In this document: piece by piece, positions 23,416-35,127 of the stretch
How positions within the stretch are numbered: position 1 is the first letter of the stretch
Layout of the letters: each line of letters starts with the position of its first letter
Source of the DNA: Panaeolus papilionaceus
Lineage: Eukaryota; Basidiomycota; Agaricomycetes; Agaricales
Direction: 5' to 3'
Assembly: GCA_015501605.1 (NCBI GenBank)
Contig: JADNRZ010000047.1
Span: forward strand, 62,001 to 126,000
DNA length: 64,000 nucleotides
Notes under the pieces: model-generated
The model's input: the letters and a program-made list of their open reading frames with translations, nothing else
Database searches by the model: none
What the model was told of the DNA's origin: nothing
Made by a program: the position numbers and the translations under genes

Positions 23416-24553
23416 GGGCATAGGTAAAACGCCGTGCAAAGCCGGGATCTGCCGTGCGCGACCGTGCATTACCGTGCAAGGTCTTAGTAAAACCGTGCAA
23501 AGCCGTGCGGAACCGTGAGCGAGCCGTGCATAACCGTGCATGTACCGTGCATGTACCGTGCAGCGTACCGTGAGTGCGCCGTGCAACGCCCCATGCATGG
23601 CTGTTGATGTGTGTGGGGGGTTACCTGAGTGAAAAGGTGAGCAGTGGTGAATGTGTGACTGAGGGATACGCCGGTAGAATGGAAAGGCAAGGTACTGACA
23701 TGCAGTGCGAGCTCGTGGGGTTAAGATCAGAGAGAGTTCAGGAGATAGAAGGAAAGACCAGTGTAATGTGAGCTGGGGGCAAAGAAAATAAGTGCTGACG
23801 AGGTATGCACAGGCACCGTGCGAGGACGAAGATGAAATACGAAGACGAAGCATGAAATATGGGGGCAGAAAGAGGATTTTATCCTTTGTAAACTAGGTAC
23901 ATAATATATGTAAAACTACTATGTAAAATAATGGAAATAGAAAGAAAATACTCGAAACTACGAAAACCAGGAGCGCGCAACGCGTGAACGAAGCACTGAT
24001 GCGAATAGAAATGCATGGAAAAATATGAACAAATCGAAAAATATGGGGATATCGATGCAGCGCTCAACAGCGCGTGTGGAATTGAAGAGGTACTTATACA
24101 TAGGCTAGATACACGAAGGCAAAATACATCTATCATTCTAGTATCCTAATTTCACACCTCAGTTCACAATACAATCAACCGTGTTGTACCGTGCCGCTTA
24201 CCGTGAGAGACGTGCCACTGCCGTGCTGAAAATACTGAAAACCGTGCAGAGACGTGAAGCGCCGTGCAAGGACGTGAAAAGCCGTGAAAAGCCGTGTCCC
24301 TGCCGTGGTGAACCGTGACGAACCGTGCGTGCCGTGTCCCTACCGTGTCTAAGACGTACAGAGACACGGAAAGCTGTGAAAAATAGTCTCTCTAATAGTA
24401 CACTACCTATTTATTCACTACCGTGCTACTATGCACTCAAGTGAGGAGCTGTTCAAAGATGTGCAAAGCCATGAAATTCGCCGTGGCGCATGGTGGTGGG
24501 TTCACGGCAGCGCACGGCAGTGCACGGCTTTGCACGGCGTTTTCTAGTTGCCC
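23416..24553. mobile_element. Mutator-like element 2, 1.1 kb, 9-bp TSD
   Basis: It starts GGGCATAGGTAAAACGCCG and ends with the relative CGGCGTTTTCTAGTTGCCC, flanked by the 9-bp duplication AGTTTGAGC (23407-23415 and 24554-24562). Left CCGTGC arrays lie at 23430-23590 and 24175-24350; right GCACGG units lie at 24480-24540. Same design as elements 1 and 3 but no coding capacity, so non-autonomous. It lies 66 bp downstream of the Ser/Pro-rich gene's stop. Confidence 0.8.
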
Positions 24554-24707
24554 AGTTTGAGCCCAGATTACATGCTATGCTTTTCTACGACTTGGATGGT
24601 GTGCTTAATTAGTGGTTATTTATTTGTTGGATGCATTTTACTGCTCCTTATCCAAAAACTGAAATTGAGCGCTGGTGGATTTCACAAAAGGAAGGTTGAT
24701 GAACGTG

Positions 24708-26422
24708 TACGGTTGACGGGAACCGCATGGTTGAATTTCTTTCGCTTCACGCACTGATGATGTAGGCTCCTGCTCGGAACCCATCACGACCCTGTTCGTG
24801 GAGGTCACACACCCCTATTTCCTACCCATATTCGTCCCTTGATAATACTTCACTGTAAAGGATCGCAATACATAGTTGTTGAGCTTGTATACACAAATAT
24901 CCTAATCAACCAGAATGTCAAATCTTTGAATACGGCGTAGCATCAGGCCCGGAGCAAATGACAGTTTAGTGAGATGTTATGACGCCTATTGGAACGCTGG
25001 TGTGTTCCTGATGAATACACAACAGTCGTGATTATTTTGGAGAGACCGTGACATGTTGAGCTTCGACTAATTATTTGATGTCGAAGTGAGATAACACAAC
25101 TAATTTGATAAATTTAAACCCTCTGATGCTGTTTGAGAGTTTGGACACGAGTTAAAGGAATTGGAATCCTGGATTGAGTTCTTTACCTTCAAAATACCTT
25201 GTGGCTGAAATTGATAGTGCAGACTGAGAACTAACGTAAACTAACAGCTTCTCTCCGTCAAAAACTTCAACAGAAAACAATTTTAGGGACCCTGTCTACG
25301 CCAGGCCAAAGGCCAGGGCCCACAACTAGGTGCGACCTAGCTATTTGCGACGTAGCTATTTGAGTGGAAATCAGAGCAGCTTTCATTTGAATTAAGCCAC
25401 AGTTGAAGGGATTCGTACTATGGGATCCCACATACTGAGAATCTTGAACGTCACTCACCAATTGTGTACACCCTCACAACGTTAACCGTCTCGAGCATTA
25501 GTGTGTTAGTTTCATCCAGGTCTCTTCATTACCTCAAACGGCGTGTCCCTCACCTTGCCTCACATCCACGTTGCTGGATCATTGCAGTATGGAGTGGGGG
25601 ATGGGAGAGGTGACGACTGGAAGCCCAAACCCGACCCAGAGCGAGAGCCGAGGATTATGGACGGATGCACCCCCAAAAGCCTCGGCTCTGTCTACCCACA
25701 TACGTCAGAGTCCAATGCAAGCGAGATGGTTAGTGGGCGAGCCATGGATTTTGAATGAATCACAGCATAACATGTAAAACAGAAGGGATTCTATTCAAAA
25801 GGAAGTGCGAGGGTGGGGAAAAAAGAAGTAAAGAAAACGAACCACGAGCGCTAGACGATGCGAATGCATCGTGGTGAGAGGACAGGAATATGGTAATGAG
25901 AGAGGGTAGTATGTACGTGGTTGGGTCGCGCACACATGACCAAGAATGTCTTTCCATAGTGGCCCATATTTACTGCAGGAGGGCACGTAATGAGGCTTTT
26001 TGAAGAGAACTACCTTTCGTACCCTCTCTGTAAAATTTTAACCAAGTCTGTATTTCCCTCCAACCCTCCAATTCAGTATTTCAACATCTATATCAACTTA
26101 AAAGATTTAAATGACTTTCTTACTGTCATGTGTCATGTAGAGCTGGGAAACCGTGTCTTCGTGTAGAATGACTAGAATGTTTTGAAGTAGAGGCTTGTGA
26201 CTTGCTATTGGGGTCTTGAGTTTTTAATCTGCCCATGAGATACAAGCTTAATGACTATGTATTGCGATCCTTTACAGTGAAGTATTATCAAGGTACGAAT
26301 ATGGGTAGGAAATAGGGGCGTGTGACCTCCACGTACAGGGTCGTGATGGGTTCCGAGCAGGAGCCTACATCATCAGTGCGTGAAGCGAAAGAAATTCAAC
26401 CATGCGGTTCCCGTCAACCGTA
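24708..26422. mobile_element. TIR element with 168-bp arms, 1.7 kb
   Basis: Inverted arms 24709-24876 and 26254-26421 match with only a few differences (for example TTCGTCCCTT against TTCGTACCTT). The tips TACGGTTGAC / GTCAACCGTA are flanked by ACGTG on both sides (24703-24707 and 26423-26427), which fits a 5-bp target duplication. The 1.4-kb interior has no convincing gene; the frames at 25540-25780 overlap without protein-like features. Superfamily not assigned. Confidence 0.65.
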
Positions 26423-26427
26423 ACGTG

Positions 26428-27516
26428 GGCGAAGCTGAGATGATGCGGGATAATTTTAAATTTCATAAAATGGTTTGATTATTGCAAGTTATTGTGGCTG
26501 CGCTGAAAGTGAAACGAGTACGGTGTTCCGGAGACGCCAGGTTAACTCGACATTTCGCTTTGGCACCCGAACTTGTTCGGTTCCTCGTCGGCTCCCGTGC
26601 TACATCATGTACCTCCCTCTCACGCCCCTATCATTAATCATCCTGTCGATAAGTGCACATTCTACACAATCAGAACCCATACCAGTAGGCAATATAAGGT
26701 TCTATACACTCTTGGAGTGCCCCCAGTGGCCTGGAGACAAGCTCAGACGCGGTATGGCACGGTGTAATGGTCTTGTTGAGAGCAGGCTACGCCACGAACA
26801 TGGCTATATACGTGGTCACGTGAGGGTGGCAACTGCCCCTATTCCACTCTGAAAGGGTGTTTATTACCTATTAAAATCTTATTTAAACCAATTTCTAGTG
26901 GAAAAGCTTCAAAAATCAAGCATAAGATTATTTTAGTGTGAACTGAAAGATCTCCCTCGGACTACTTAGTACTTACGATTATGACAAACTAAGATTTTTG
27001 AAAAAAACTCTAAAAATACTACGAGGAAGCAAGTAAACTGTAAGATAAACAAAGGGAGAACAGTATTATACGAGAGGGAACATAAGACAGGATATGAATT
27101 ATGAGATTTAAGTTTGAGGAAGAATAAAAGGTGATACAACAGAAATGAAATAAAATCCGAACCGTTGTCATGTATCACCCTTGTTGGTTTAATCTCGCAT
27201 CTCAAAGGTTTTCAGAATGCATAGTTGGCCGTTTCGGTTGGTTCAAACGACGATGCGAGACGACGTCAACGGTCAAGTTCACGTTGAGTATGTTTGTTTG
27301 GTTCTCGCTGTATTGGCGTGGGGCCAAACAAACAATCCAATTGTTGGTGGCACATTGAACAGGACCCCTTCATCACATCAACGTTGACCTCGTTGTCAAT
27401 TGCACTGACCAGGGACGCTCCCTCATTACAGCTTTCCCCGAGACATAGGGGTTTTCACTGACTGACTATCATCACTATACCCATCCGCACTGCTATACTC
27501 ACTTCAGCTCACTCTG
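26428..27516. other. Intergenic, no gene supported
   Basis: A 125-codon frame at 26475-26852 lacks recognisable features and I do not trust it. Around 27260-27450, on the minus strand, is a copy of the recurrent GTTGATG...GTTTGTTTGG module also seen near GTPase units. The rest, to 27516, is the upstream region of the secreted-protein gene. Confidence 0.4.
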
Positions 27517-28081
27517 ATGGCACCATCACTAACACGCTTTGTTCTTGCTACTCTCCTCTCCTCACTGTTTCTACCAGCCCTCGCACAAGACTTTTTCTCA
27601 TCGTCGCCAGCTGCATGCACCTTTTCTTGCCCTACTGAAGATCTCAACGGCCTAGCACTAGCAAAAAGACCCTACGTCGTCGGATTCAACTCGACATATT
27701 CCATCTTTGAATGCGTGTATGTACTCCTCTTTTTCTCTCGTCGTCAGTCATTCAATAACACCACATCCATGTCTTCAGGTTCCACTCCGCCTCCTCACCT
27801 CACCCAGAACACAAATGTAGCTATTACAAGGTTCGTTTTCACCCCCGTCCCCATTTCTTCTGTTCCTCCCCCTCAATCTGCACCGACTGACACATCTCCG
27901 CGCTCAGCCCACAGGTAACCACATGCTCGGTTACAAAGACGACGGCTGCCCACCGACCGCTGTCGTATGCGACGACGACAATCCCACTCCCTCCTTCTCA
28001 AATTTCCCGAAAGACGAAGTCCCACCGTGGTTTGAAGTCGATCGGTCGTTGTTGTATTTGAAAGAGCATCATAGGGCGTAG
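27517..28081 (+). CDS. Small secreted cysteine-rich protein (141 aa, effector-like)
   Basis: Three exons, 27517-27716, 27779-27830 and 27908-28081, with GT-AG introns of 62 and 77 bp, join in frame. Residues 1-24 are a clear signal peptide (hydrophobic LATLLSSLFLPALAQ, cut likely after ALAQ). The mature protein of about 117 residues has six Cys (AACTFSC, FEC, KC, GC, VVC), enough for three disulfides, and one NST glycosylation site. The C-terminus is acidic then basic (LYLKEHHRA). The size, secretion signal and even Cys count match the small secreted proteins common in plant-associated and litter fungi; the molecular role is unknown. Using the first CAG acceptor of intron 2 keeps the frame, whereas the later ACAG breaks it. 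Confidence 0.8.
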
Positions 28082-28199
28082 CGAGAGGGACAGGTGAGGG
28101 AATGGGGGTCGTAGAGGTGTTGGAATGGGGTGTATATGCGTATGATTCTGATTTTCTGTATGTTTTTCATTAATGTTATATTTTGATACCAGCTACTAC

Positions 28200-29520
28200 A
28201 TCGTTTTGCGTCTCTTTCTCCCTCTGCTATGTTTAAGCTTTGTGGGCTCTCATCATCGTTGAACGACGTACTCAGTCGTCGCCTCTGTTGGTTTTCATCT
28301 CAGTCATCCAGATTCTTCATTTATATCGTTCCTAGTCGTCTAGTGTCGCCGTCGACGTTTTCTGGCCTCATTTCGTCTCACAGACAGCCCAGAGACTTGT
28401 TTCCTGTCTCTCCCTCCCTCCTGGCCTACGGCACGCATATGCTCTATCCCTGCATCCTCCTCTTCTCTTCAGGCGGCAATCATCCCAACTCTATGCCAAC
28501 ACCACCTTTGCGCCCTCCTCGTTTTTCCTACCTCCCCACTGCGACCCCACTCTCCGCTTTTCAAACACGCTCCCTTGAATTCTCCTCTCTCGTCATCTTT
28601 TCTCGCACTACGTTCACGCTCCTCCGGTCCTACCCACTATCTTCGTCAATCATATTTCCTATATTAGTCTACACTGTACTTCAGTTCGTTGCGCAGTGCT
28701 CTCCTTCTTATACATCGATTCGCCACGATATTTCGTTCTTAATACTGCACTGGATAGTCTGGATAGTCTCCGGGTATGCAGTGTTTCTTTTTCTCCTCCC
28801 TTCGTGCGTATATACCTATCTCGCGGAGCCATCCTTGGATCGTACATCCTGATGTTCCGCCTCCCCCTGTCACCTCAATCTATTCCCATGTATCGCTTCT
28901 ACTTCATTTTTGCCTACCTTTAGCACCATGTCTTGTTTGACGTCGTTTCTTCTATCCCTTCCTCGCTCATGTTTTCGTTGCCAGGTCCCTTGGTTTCATG
29001 TTCATCATATTTTTTTCGCTGTTGTACTCAATTTCATCTGTCTCTTTCGTTCTCTGCATATGAACCCCCCATCATGACCCTTCGCGTTTTCTCTTCTGTA
29101 TTCTCGATCAAGTTCGCTTTTTTACCCCTTGTCTCAATCTACTGGATGTATTTTGTCAAACATGTGCATCTCATGCGCGGAACGCATACTTTCGTTTCCT
29201 CTCCTATCATCAACGTATTCTCCCCGACCCTTCGTCGGTATGCAGACGTTCATTCTCGATCCATTCCTCTATGTTTCCAGGTGTTTCCGCTCTCTCCTCT
29301 TGTTGTCAAGTCAGACGCTCACCACCCGGATCTGCTTTTTACTCAGTCTGTGCGCATGTGCGCATAGGCATGTCGTATTCCATCAGTCTCCAATATTATG
29401 TCTCAGCCAGGATAGTTCTACATTATCGTGTCGTCCCATCCAAATCTGTTGGTCTTCAATTTCGATCCCTGAACTGCCGCCCCGAATATCATGGCTGAAT
29501 CGAGTGTCCATTCGCTGATT
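28200..29520 (+). repeat. Pyrimidine-rich interspersed repeat, copy on plus strand
   Basis: CT-rich sequence with overlapping Ser/Leu/Phe-rich frames (up to 207 codons) in several phases. Matching phrases with the minus strand of 2650-3900 (GCTTTTCAAACACGCTCCCTT) make a repeat more likely than a gene. No other feature seen. Confidence 0.4.
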
Positions 29521-29887
29521 CCAATCCAATACTCACTCCTGTCTAATCGCGTGCATGGGACAGTGCTCGCCCTCCTTGTGATGGATGGCCTGTGGTGAGC
29601 GCAATCATGCCCGGATCGCCAAGGTTAAGCGAAGCATGGAGGCTGAATGCTGCAGCTTTCCGAGTTGTTGGCTAAATTTAGGACTGTATTACGGTCTCTA
29701 GGTCTAGCGTCGTGTTCACTATCGGGGCACCCGTCGCCCGACCTCCAGACTGTATAGCAGGTGACGTGAGCGTATATATGAGAATATTTAAACAGAAGGG
29801 ACGGACGCATCGCTGACAGTCAGTAAGATCCAGAGTACAGATGTATCGTTAGTCGAGCATCACTCATACGAATGAAAAAGCACTCAC
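29521..29887. other. Intergenic, nothing recognised
   Basis: No frame, repeat or signal that I can support in this stretch. Confidence 0.5.
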
Positions 29888-30146
29888 CCACAAGCTGAGT
29901 ATTGGGGATTGACGAATTCACATATATGTGAACATTGTCATCAACAGGTAACGTAATGTTTTGATGACGCTTGAACGGTGTTGGAGGGAGGAAGCTAATA
30001 CTGTATGGTGCACGATGGGTCGCTCCTCCAATGGTGATGCTCCAGGCTTCACAATTGTCAAGGAACTTATCAGCAGTGACTTTGGAAGTTGCCATGAATG
30101 TTGGATAAACCTGAGGTGGGATGAAACATCGACCAGATTTTCTGAA
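29888..30146 (-). CDS. Possible internal exon of an unknown gene
   Basis: Minus-strand frame between a TTGCAG acceptor and a GGTGAGTG donor, with protein-like text (FMATSKVTADKFLDNCEAWSITIGG, then PVDDNVHIYVNSSIPNTQLV). No family recognised. Its upstream side is only about 100 bp from Mutator-like element 3, and another minus-strand frame lies beyond that element (31889-32221), so both could be parts of one gene cut by the insertion. No start or stop assigned. Confidence 0.3.
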
Positions 30147-30243
30147 CTGCAATGTCGTTCATACTGTAAGCAGCGATCATGCAGATAGGACCTAGCATCC
30201 CTTGATGCGGCATTATAATCGCGAAAAATCTCCGTTCGTGAAT

Positions 30244-31809
30244 GGGCAAAAGAAAAAAGCCGTGTGGGGGCCGTGCATGGCCGTGCAGCCTCTACCGTGC
30301 AAAAGACCAAATTGCACGGTCATGCACGGCTCGGCACGGCTGCATGACTCCGTCATAGGAGCTGAAAATCATTTACATCATGCCAGTCACTTTTCGCCCT
30401 ATCAATCAACATGCAACAGTTATCTATCTGCGTCCCTTGATCATCAAAGCCATTCACCAAATCCCCCCATAGATATGCCACGAGTGCTGTGGTAAGGGAT
30501 TTGGCACTAAAATGGTCAAAGAAGTATAGGAATTTGAATTCTACTAATTACACATTTTTGTGTGTTTGGGGAACTTACACAGGGTATCAACATGTGGGGT
30601 ACTCAAGCTAATGATGCAGAACCTGTCGCCCACACGTACATCGTTCTAGACATAAATTTGAGTGTGTGCTAGGTTCCATGTTCTCTTAAGGTCTAAAAAG
30701 AAGACCTGTTCATGATGTAATGCTTGTGGCCTACACAACATGTGTGACAAGTTTACAATTCGTTGTCAGTAAAACTTCCCTACTGAAAAGGACTTAGAGG
30801 ATTCGAAATAATTAGTAACCACAATGACAGGGTATGTACTTTTCGACTTGTAGAGAGGACTAATCCCATAATTGTTAGCTATCATACCTTAGATTTTTAA
30901 CCTAGAGAACATCCCAAGGCTCCCTTATCAGAAGTGTGAAAATATAACTGGTGTCTGTTTCATGCACGGTAGGAGCACGGCTCACGCATTGGTTGCACGG
31001 CTATAGCACGGTATCTGCACGGCTGTCACACGGCCACGCACGGCTCTGCACGGCTCTGCACGGTTATGCACGTCTTTGCACGATAGACCTTGGAGCTAGC
31101 ACGGCCACGCACGGCTGCCTCAATAAGTTATGATACTATATTTCAGGTGATTTTCGTGATCTGGAAAGCCAACCCAAATGACAGCATGTGTCATAATGTG
31201 TGTCGACGTCCGAGCGCATGGTTTCGACCTTAAGGGGTATCACTGGATTCTGGCATGATATTTTGACGTTAAACGGGTAATTAATTCGGATTTCTAGACG
31301 TTGTATCATCTTCAGTTATATTTGGGTATTGAACTTTGACTTATATGCTCCCAGAGGAACAGTCTAGCTTCTCATCAACATACATAGGAACACAGAATCA
31401 GAAATGTGAAAATGTACATTGGGATTGTCATTGTTTTAACTGCTCTATTATGGAAAAAGGACAGCATGGCTTATGCAGTCAAATCGGGGGGAAAGAGTCA
31501 CCAGGCTCTACTGCACAACATGTCAAAGAAGTCATACCAAGGTGCTTAAAATGAGACCTCTTCATGCTGAGTGATGGGCGTAGTGTTCAATAAGAGGTTA
31601 GATAAGGTAAATTATAAGCCTGGATAAATACTGAAAAATATATATATCAACATAGCTACTAGTACATTGCATTTATTGTGATGTGCTTTGTCTTCTGTGA
31701 CCTATAATTTGACATACAGCATAGGCACACGGCCGTTGCACGGCTACTCTTGATTTCACACGGCTCTGCACGGCTACGCACGGCCGTGCACGGCTTTTTT
31801 CCAATGCCC
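30244..31809. mobile_element. Mutator-like element 3, 1.6 kb
   Basis: It starts GGGCAAAAGAAAAAAGCCGTG and ends CACGGCTTTTTTCCAATGCCC; these match, end for end, the right and left ends of element 1. The flanking 9-mers TTCGTGAAT (30235-30243) and TGAGTGAAT (31810-31818) agree at 7 of 9 positions, an older or imperfect duplication. CCGTGC/GCACGG units occur at 30255-30345, 30960-31125 and 31728-31792. No coding frame is convincing. Confidence 0.7.
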
Positions 31810-31888
31810 TGAGTGAATGCATATACACTCGATGGTGATTGTACGGAACCTTTTGAATAACCCAAGGACGTTGAATTCGGTATGTCAA

Positions 31889-32221
31889 TCATGGTGCTCG
31901 GATTCGGACGTTCGGTATGCGTGGGGTTGAAGAGTGACAAATATTGCCCAGCTCAAACAGTGTAATGATGTACATTTTAGAACGGTCTTGGACATGTCCC
32001 GAAAGGAGTGAATATGGTATTTGCCCAGACCAGTGGCTCATTGCACGTAACCACCATGGTCTCACCCATCTTTGGAGGAGATTCCAGGGAAGATCAAGCG
32101 GACGAGTGATTTGCAAGCTTCCCGGGCCTTCTTTCACGTCTACGCAGACAGTATTGGAATTTTGATCTTTATCTTTCCATGTATGGTCCGTGGGCGTCCA
32201 TGATAAGTTAGCTATATCCAA
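31889..32221 (-). CDS. Possible coding fragment, unknown
   Basis: A 110-codon minus-strand frame, Trp-rich (WVRPWWLRAMSHW) and with no low complexity, ending VRIRAP. Not recognised. It lies on the far side of Mutator-like element 3 from the 29888-30146 frame on the same strand. It may be a remnant of the same host gene or chance. Confidence 0.22.
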   Translation of the reverse strand: MDIANLSWTPTDHTWKDKDQNSNTVCVDVKEGPGSLQITRPLDLPWNLLQRWVRPWWLRAMSHWSGQIPYSLLSGHVQDRSKMYIITLFELGNICHSSTPRIPNVRIRAP

Positions 32222-32399
32222 GCAACCTCACAAGGAACCTTCATAAGATTCTCCTTCTCCTTCGGCAAGCTGAAAATTGCCTGCCTGTCATGATTATCAA
32301 CCATATCATCTGGCTCTCAGTAATTGCTACGCATGCATGTAGGTATCCAGATTAACCTTAGGATCATCGACTAAAAACTGCTTCCAGTTGGCGCCATCG

Positions 32400-32542
32400 T
32401 TACTCTTTATGATGTCAGCATAACAGACTCTCTACCAGGAGGGCTCTCCTGGAGTGATCTGTGTGCACGCACACAGATCGACCTTCTGGGTCACGTGAGC
32501 GAGTCAACCCTTGACGACTCAATTAACACATCCCTCCTCTAG
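32400..32542 (+). repeat. LTR-like fragment with hairpin
   Basis: Contains the hairpin GATCTGTGTG-CACG-CACACAGATC (32456-32479) followed by ACCTTCTGGGTCACGTGAGCGAGTC. The same arrangement, in reverse, is at 43080-43145, where the stem has a different sequence but still pairs. This order recalls the 5' part of basidiomycete LTRs. Truncated here by the next element. Confidence 0.4.
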
Positions 32543-32814
32543 GGTTGCGGGTAAAACTGGTAGGTAATTTACACTCATGTAAATTACAATGTAAATTACA
32601 GTAAATTACAACTTATTTACATAGGCTGGGACTTACCATGTAAATAATGTAAATAATTTGTTTTTCCAACTATATTATGTAACATCATCTCTGGGTGGTT
32701 GGCACTGGTTGCCGGGCGGAAATCACAAAATATATCTTGGAACTGTACAGACAATGATGGAAAAAAAAATCAGCCACCAGCCCCAATGTGTAAATGTAAA
32801 TTATAGATTACAGC
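32543..32814. mobile_element. GTAAATTAC-rich element, left end only
   Basis: It begins TAGGGTTGCGGGTAAAACTGG, a hAT-like tip, followed by many GTAAATTAC/GTAATTTAC units, some as overlapping palindromes. The right end was not found; the Ty3-type LTR starts at 32815 and may have inserted into it. No coding sequence. Confidence 0.35.
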
Positions 32815-33374
32815 TGTTACGTCATCTCTTTTCTTCTTTATCTTTTCTTTATCTTATCTGGACTATTATCTCTCTTCATCTTATCTCTGTGTACTATCAT
32901 CTCTCTTTGTACTTTTATCTCATCTATTTCCTATCTCCAGAGCCCCACATCATCCTCCTAATGCCAACTCTCACTCCACCTTCATTTCCACTGTCGCTCC
33001 ACTTCTTTCTCCTATCTATGACTTGTCTCCTTACTCATCTCTCTCACACTTATGACTCATTCTTACGGCGGACTATACTTCTGACTCATATACTTCTCAC
33101 CTTATCTACTTGGCATTTACACGCACAGCCTTGCTAGATATCTATATAAACACTGTATTTTATACCCTCGTTCTTTAGCTAGTTCTTTAACTTCGAATAG
33201 AACAACAACTTCTATGACAATCTTACTCTTCTCGCTCTCTTCTAAGACAATACCAGCATAGCATGCGTACGCAGTGGCATTCTTAGAACGATACTTGAAC
33301 TCTGTCACACGACCGAACCGACTCTGACTAGCTCAAAGGCCTTAACCACAAGCACCCGTCGGGCTACCATAACA
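32815..33374 (+). repeat. Candidate 5' LTR of the Ty3-type element
   Basis: Bounded by TGTTACG and CATAACA (inverted TGTTA/TAACA tips), with a TATATAAAC box at about 33143. It is followed within 400 bp by the gag-like region. There is no matching 3' LTR in the window, because the element is truncated at 40223, so the limits are tentative. Confidence 0.4.
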
Positions 33375-33419
33375 AAAGAACTAGCTACCCCAACGCACAC
33401 TGTCCGTAATTTACGAGAT

Positions 33420-35044
33420 GGCACCTCTCATACAAAACGGCAACCCGGAAGAAGAACACCAGCACCAGACCTCGATCAGGAACCTCCAGCCAAGCTACCT
33501 CTCCTGTATCAACTAGCAGCAGAGGATTACGATTCCTGCTCAGAAAGAAGAAACCCTGGGGAAAATTAGAAACATCCAAGAAAGAACAACAGAAGACCAA
33601 TGACCCTCTCTCCGAACCAGACCCAGAAACTGAACTAGAATCCCAGACCAACAAACAAGAAGAACTCGACACTCCAGTATCAGCCAGCGAACCAAGAGAA
33701 TCCCCAGAGACCCCAGAACCTACTGAACCCATGAACGAACCAGAAGAAATCCCAGGCACACCAGAAGAACCCTTGAAAGAACCCGAAGAACCCCTTGACG
33801 TCTCCCTTGCCCTCAGTCAACCAATTGAACCATACGACCCCAGAGAACTGGACTACACTATCACCAGAACCCCAGTCTTTAGCACCGAAATCCCTTTGTT
33901 CTCTACCAGCATGGCAACTGCAACTCTCACTCACCCCCCAGGAGGCCGCTCTGCCTCTTCTTCGAGACCTGGAGGGACTGTCCAAGATCGCTCCCAGAGG
34001 GGACTCTCCGGACCACCTGAAGGAGACCCCAACCCTGGAACCGATGATGAAGGTCAAGGCGACCCTGACCCTCCTAGCAACCCCAGTCCCGGCAATGGCC
34101 CACAAGATGATCCAGCTGCAGAAGCGTTCAAAAACACCATGAAGAAAGAAGTCAACCTTGGCGCACCTGAGAAGTTTGCAGGAGATCACACAAAGACCAA
34201 ACAATTCATCACCGAATGCCGATCCTATCTCCACATCAACTGACACATCTACAACAATGATGATCTAAAGATTGCCTTCATCCTGTCTTACTTCACTGAA
34301 GGACCAAAGGGAGAAAGAGAGGTGATGGATTGGAAACACTGCTTCCTCGCTGGAAAATTTGACGAAGCCCAAAGGAACAGGACTGCAGTCTCCTATGGAA
34401 GGTTCAATGACTTCCTTAGAAAATTCAATGAAGACTTCGCCCCACGACTTGGACACGACCACGCCAGGAAAGACCTCAAAAACATCCAACAAGAAGGGAA
34501 TGTCGAGTCACACAACACCGCTTTCAAGAACCTCATGATCACTGCAGGTTATGCCTTCCCTCACACCGACCCTGACGATGACATCGATCCAATGGAAGAC
34601 CTGCTGATCGGGATCTACCAAGACTCCCTCAAGAAACCGATCTTGGACAGAATTCGCAACAACGGATACAACCCCTACACCCTGAAGGAGTGGATGGACC
34701 AAGCAGCAGAAGTGGATGCCTGTTGGAGGGAATCCTTCCCTTTCCCATTCGACAAGAAACCAGCCAAACGCTTCACCTCTAACCAGATGGGGTTCAGATT
34801 TGCAAACTCCAAGCAAATCAATCTCACCGAAGTTGAGTGCGCAGACCACATGAAGAATGGTACCTGCTTCTGCTGCCACCAACCAGGTCATATCTCCAAA
34901 TTCTGCCCTAACCGCGATCTCAAGAAAATGAACCAGAACCAGAACACCAGCAACCGCGACACTGCCCCAACTAGAAACCCGAAGGATTTCGCCAAATACA
35001 TCTGCACTTTCTATCATGACTTGCACGAAGAACAGCATGCCTAA
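33420..35044 (+). pseudogene. gag: Ty3-type retroelement gag (stop and frame breaks)
   Basis: Acidic Pro/Glu-rich N-terminal part (EEIPGTPEEPLKEPEEP), then a capsid-like domain (FAGDHTKTKQF, WKHCFLAGKFDEAQRN, FNDFLRKFNEDFAP, GNVESHNTAFKNLM) and a CCHC zinc knuckle CFCCHQPGHISKFC near 34864, the nucleic-acid-binding signature of nucleocapsid. Acts in particle assembly and RNA packaging. An in-frame TGA at 34241-34243 separates the N-terminal part from the capsid, and the start cannot be assigned because the first 300 bp change frame. Not functional as read. Confidence 0.8.
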
Positions 35045-35127
35045 TTTGCCTCCGAAATGCAAGAACAGGATTTTTCCTAAAAGGTTTTGCCTCGACGTTT
35101 AAACCTTATGTATCAGTTTGTTCTCCT

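Noticed and set aside
26475..26852. 125-codon frame
   Set aside because: No domain, no signal peptide and no codon-level evidence; likely chance.
28229..28852. 207-codon open frame on the plus strand
   Set aside because: Composition is Ser/Leu/Phe/Pro from CT-rich DNA, other frames are open too, and phrases match the minus strand of 2650-3900, so I treat it as repeat DNA.
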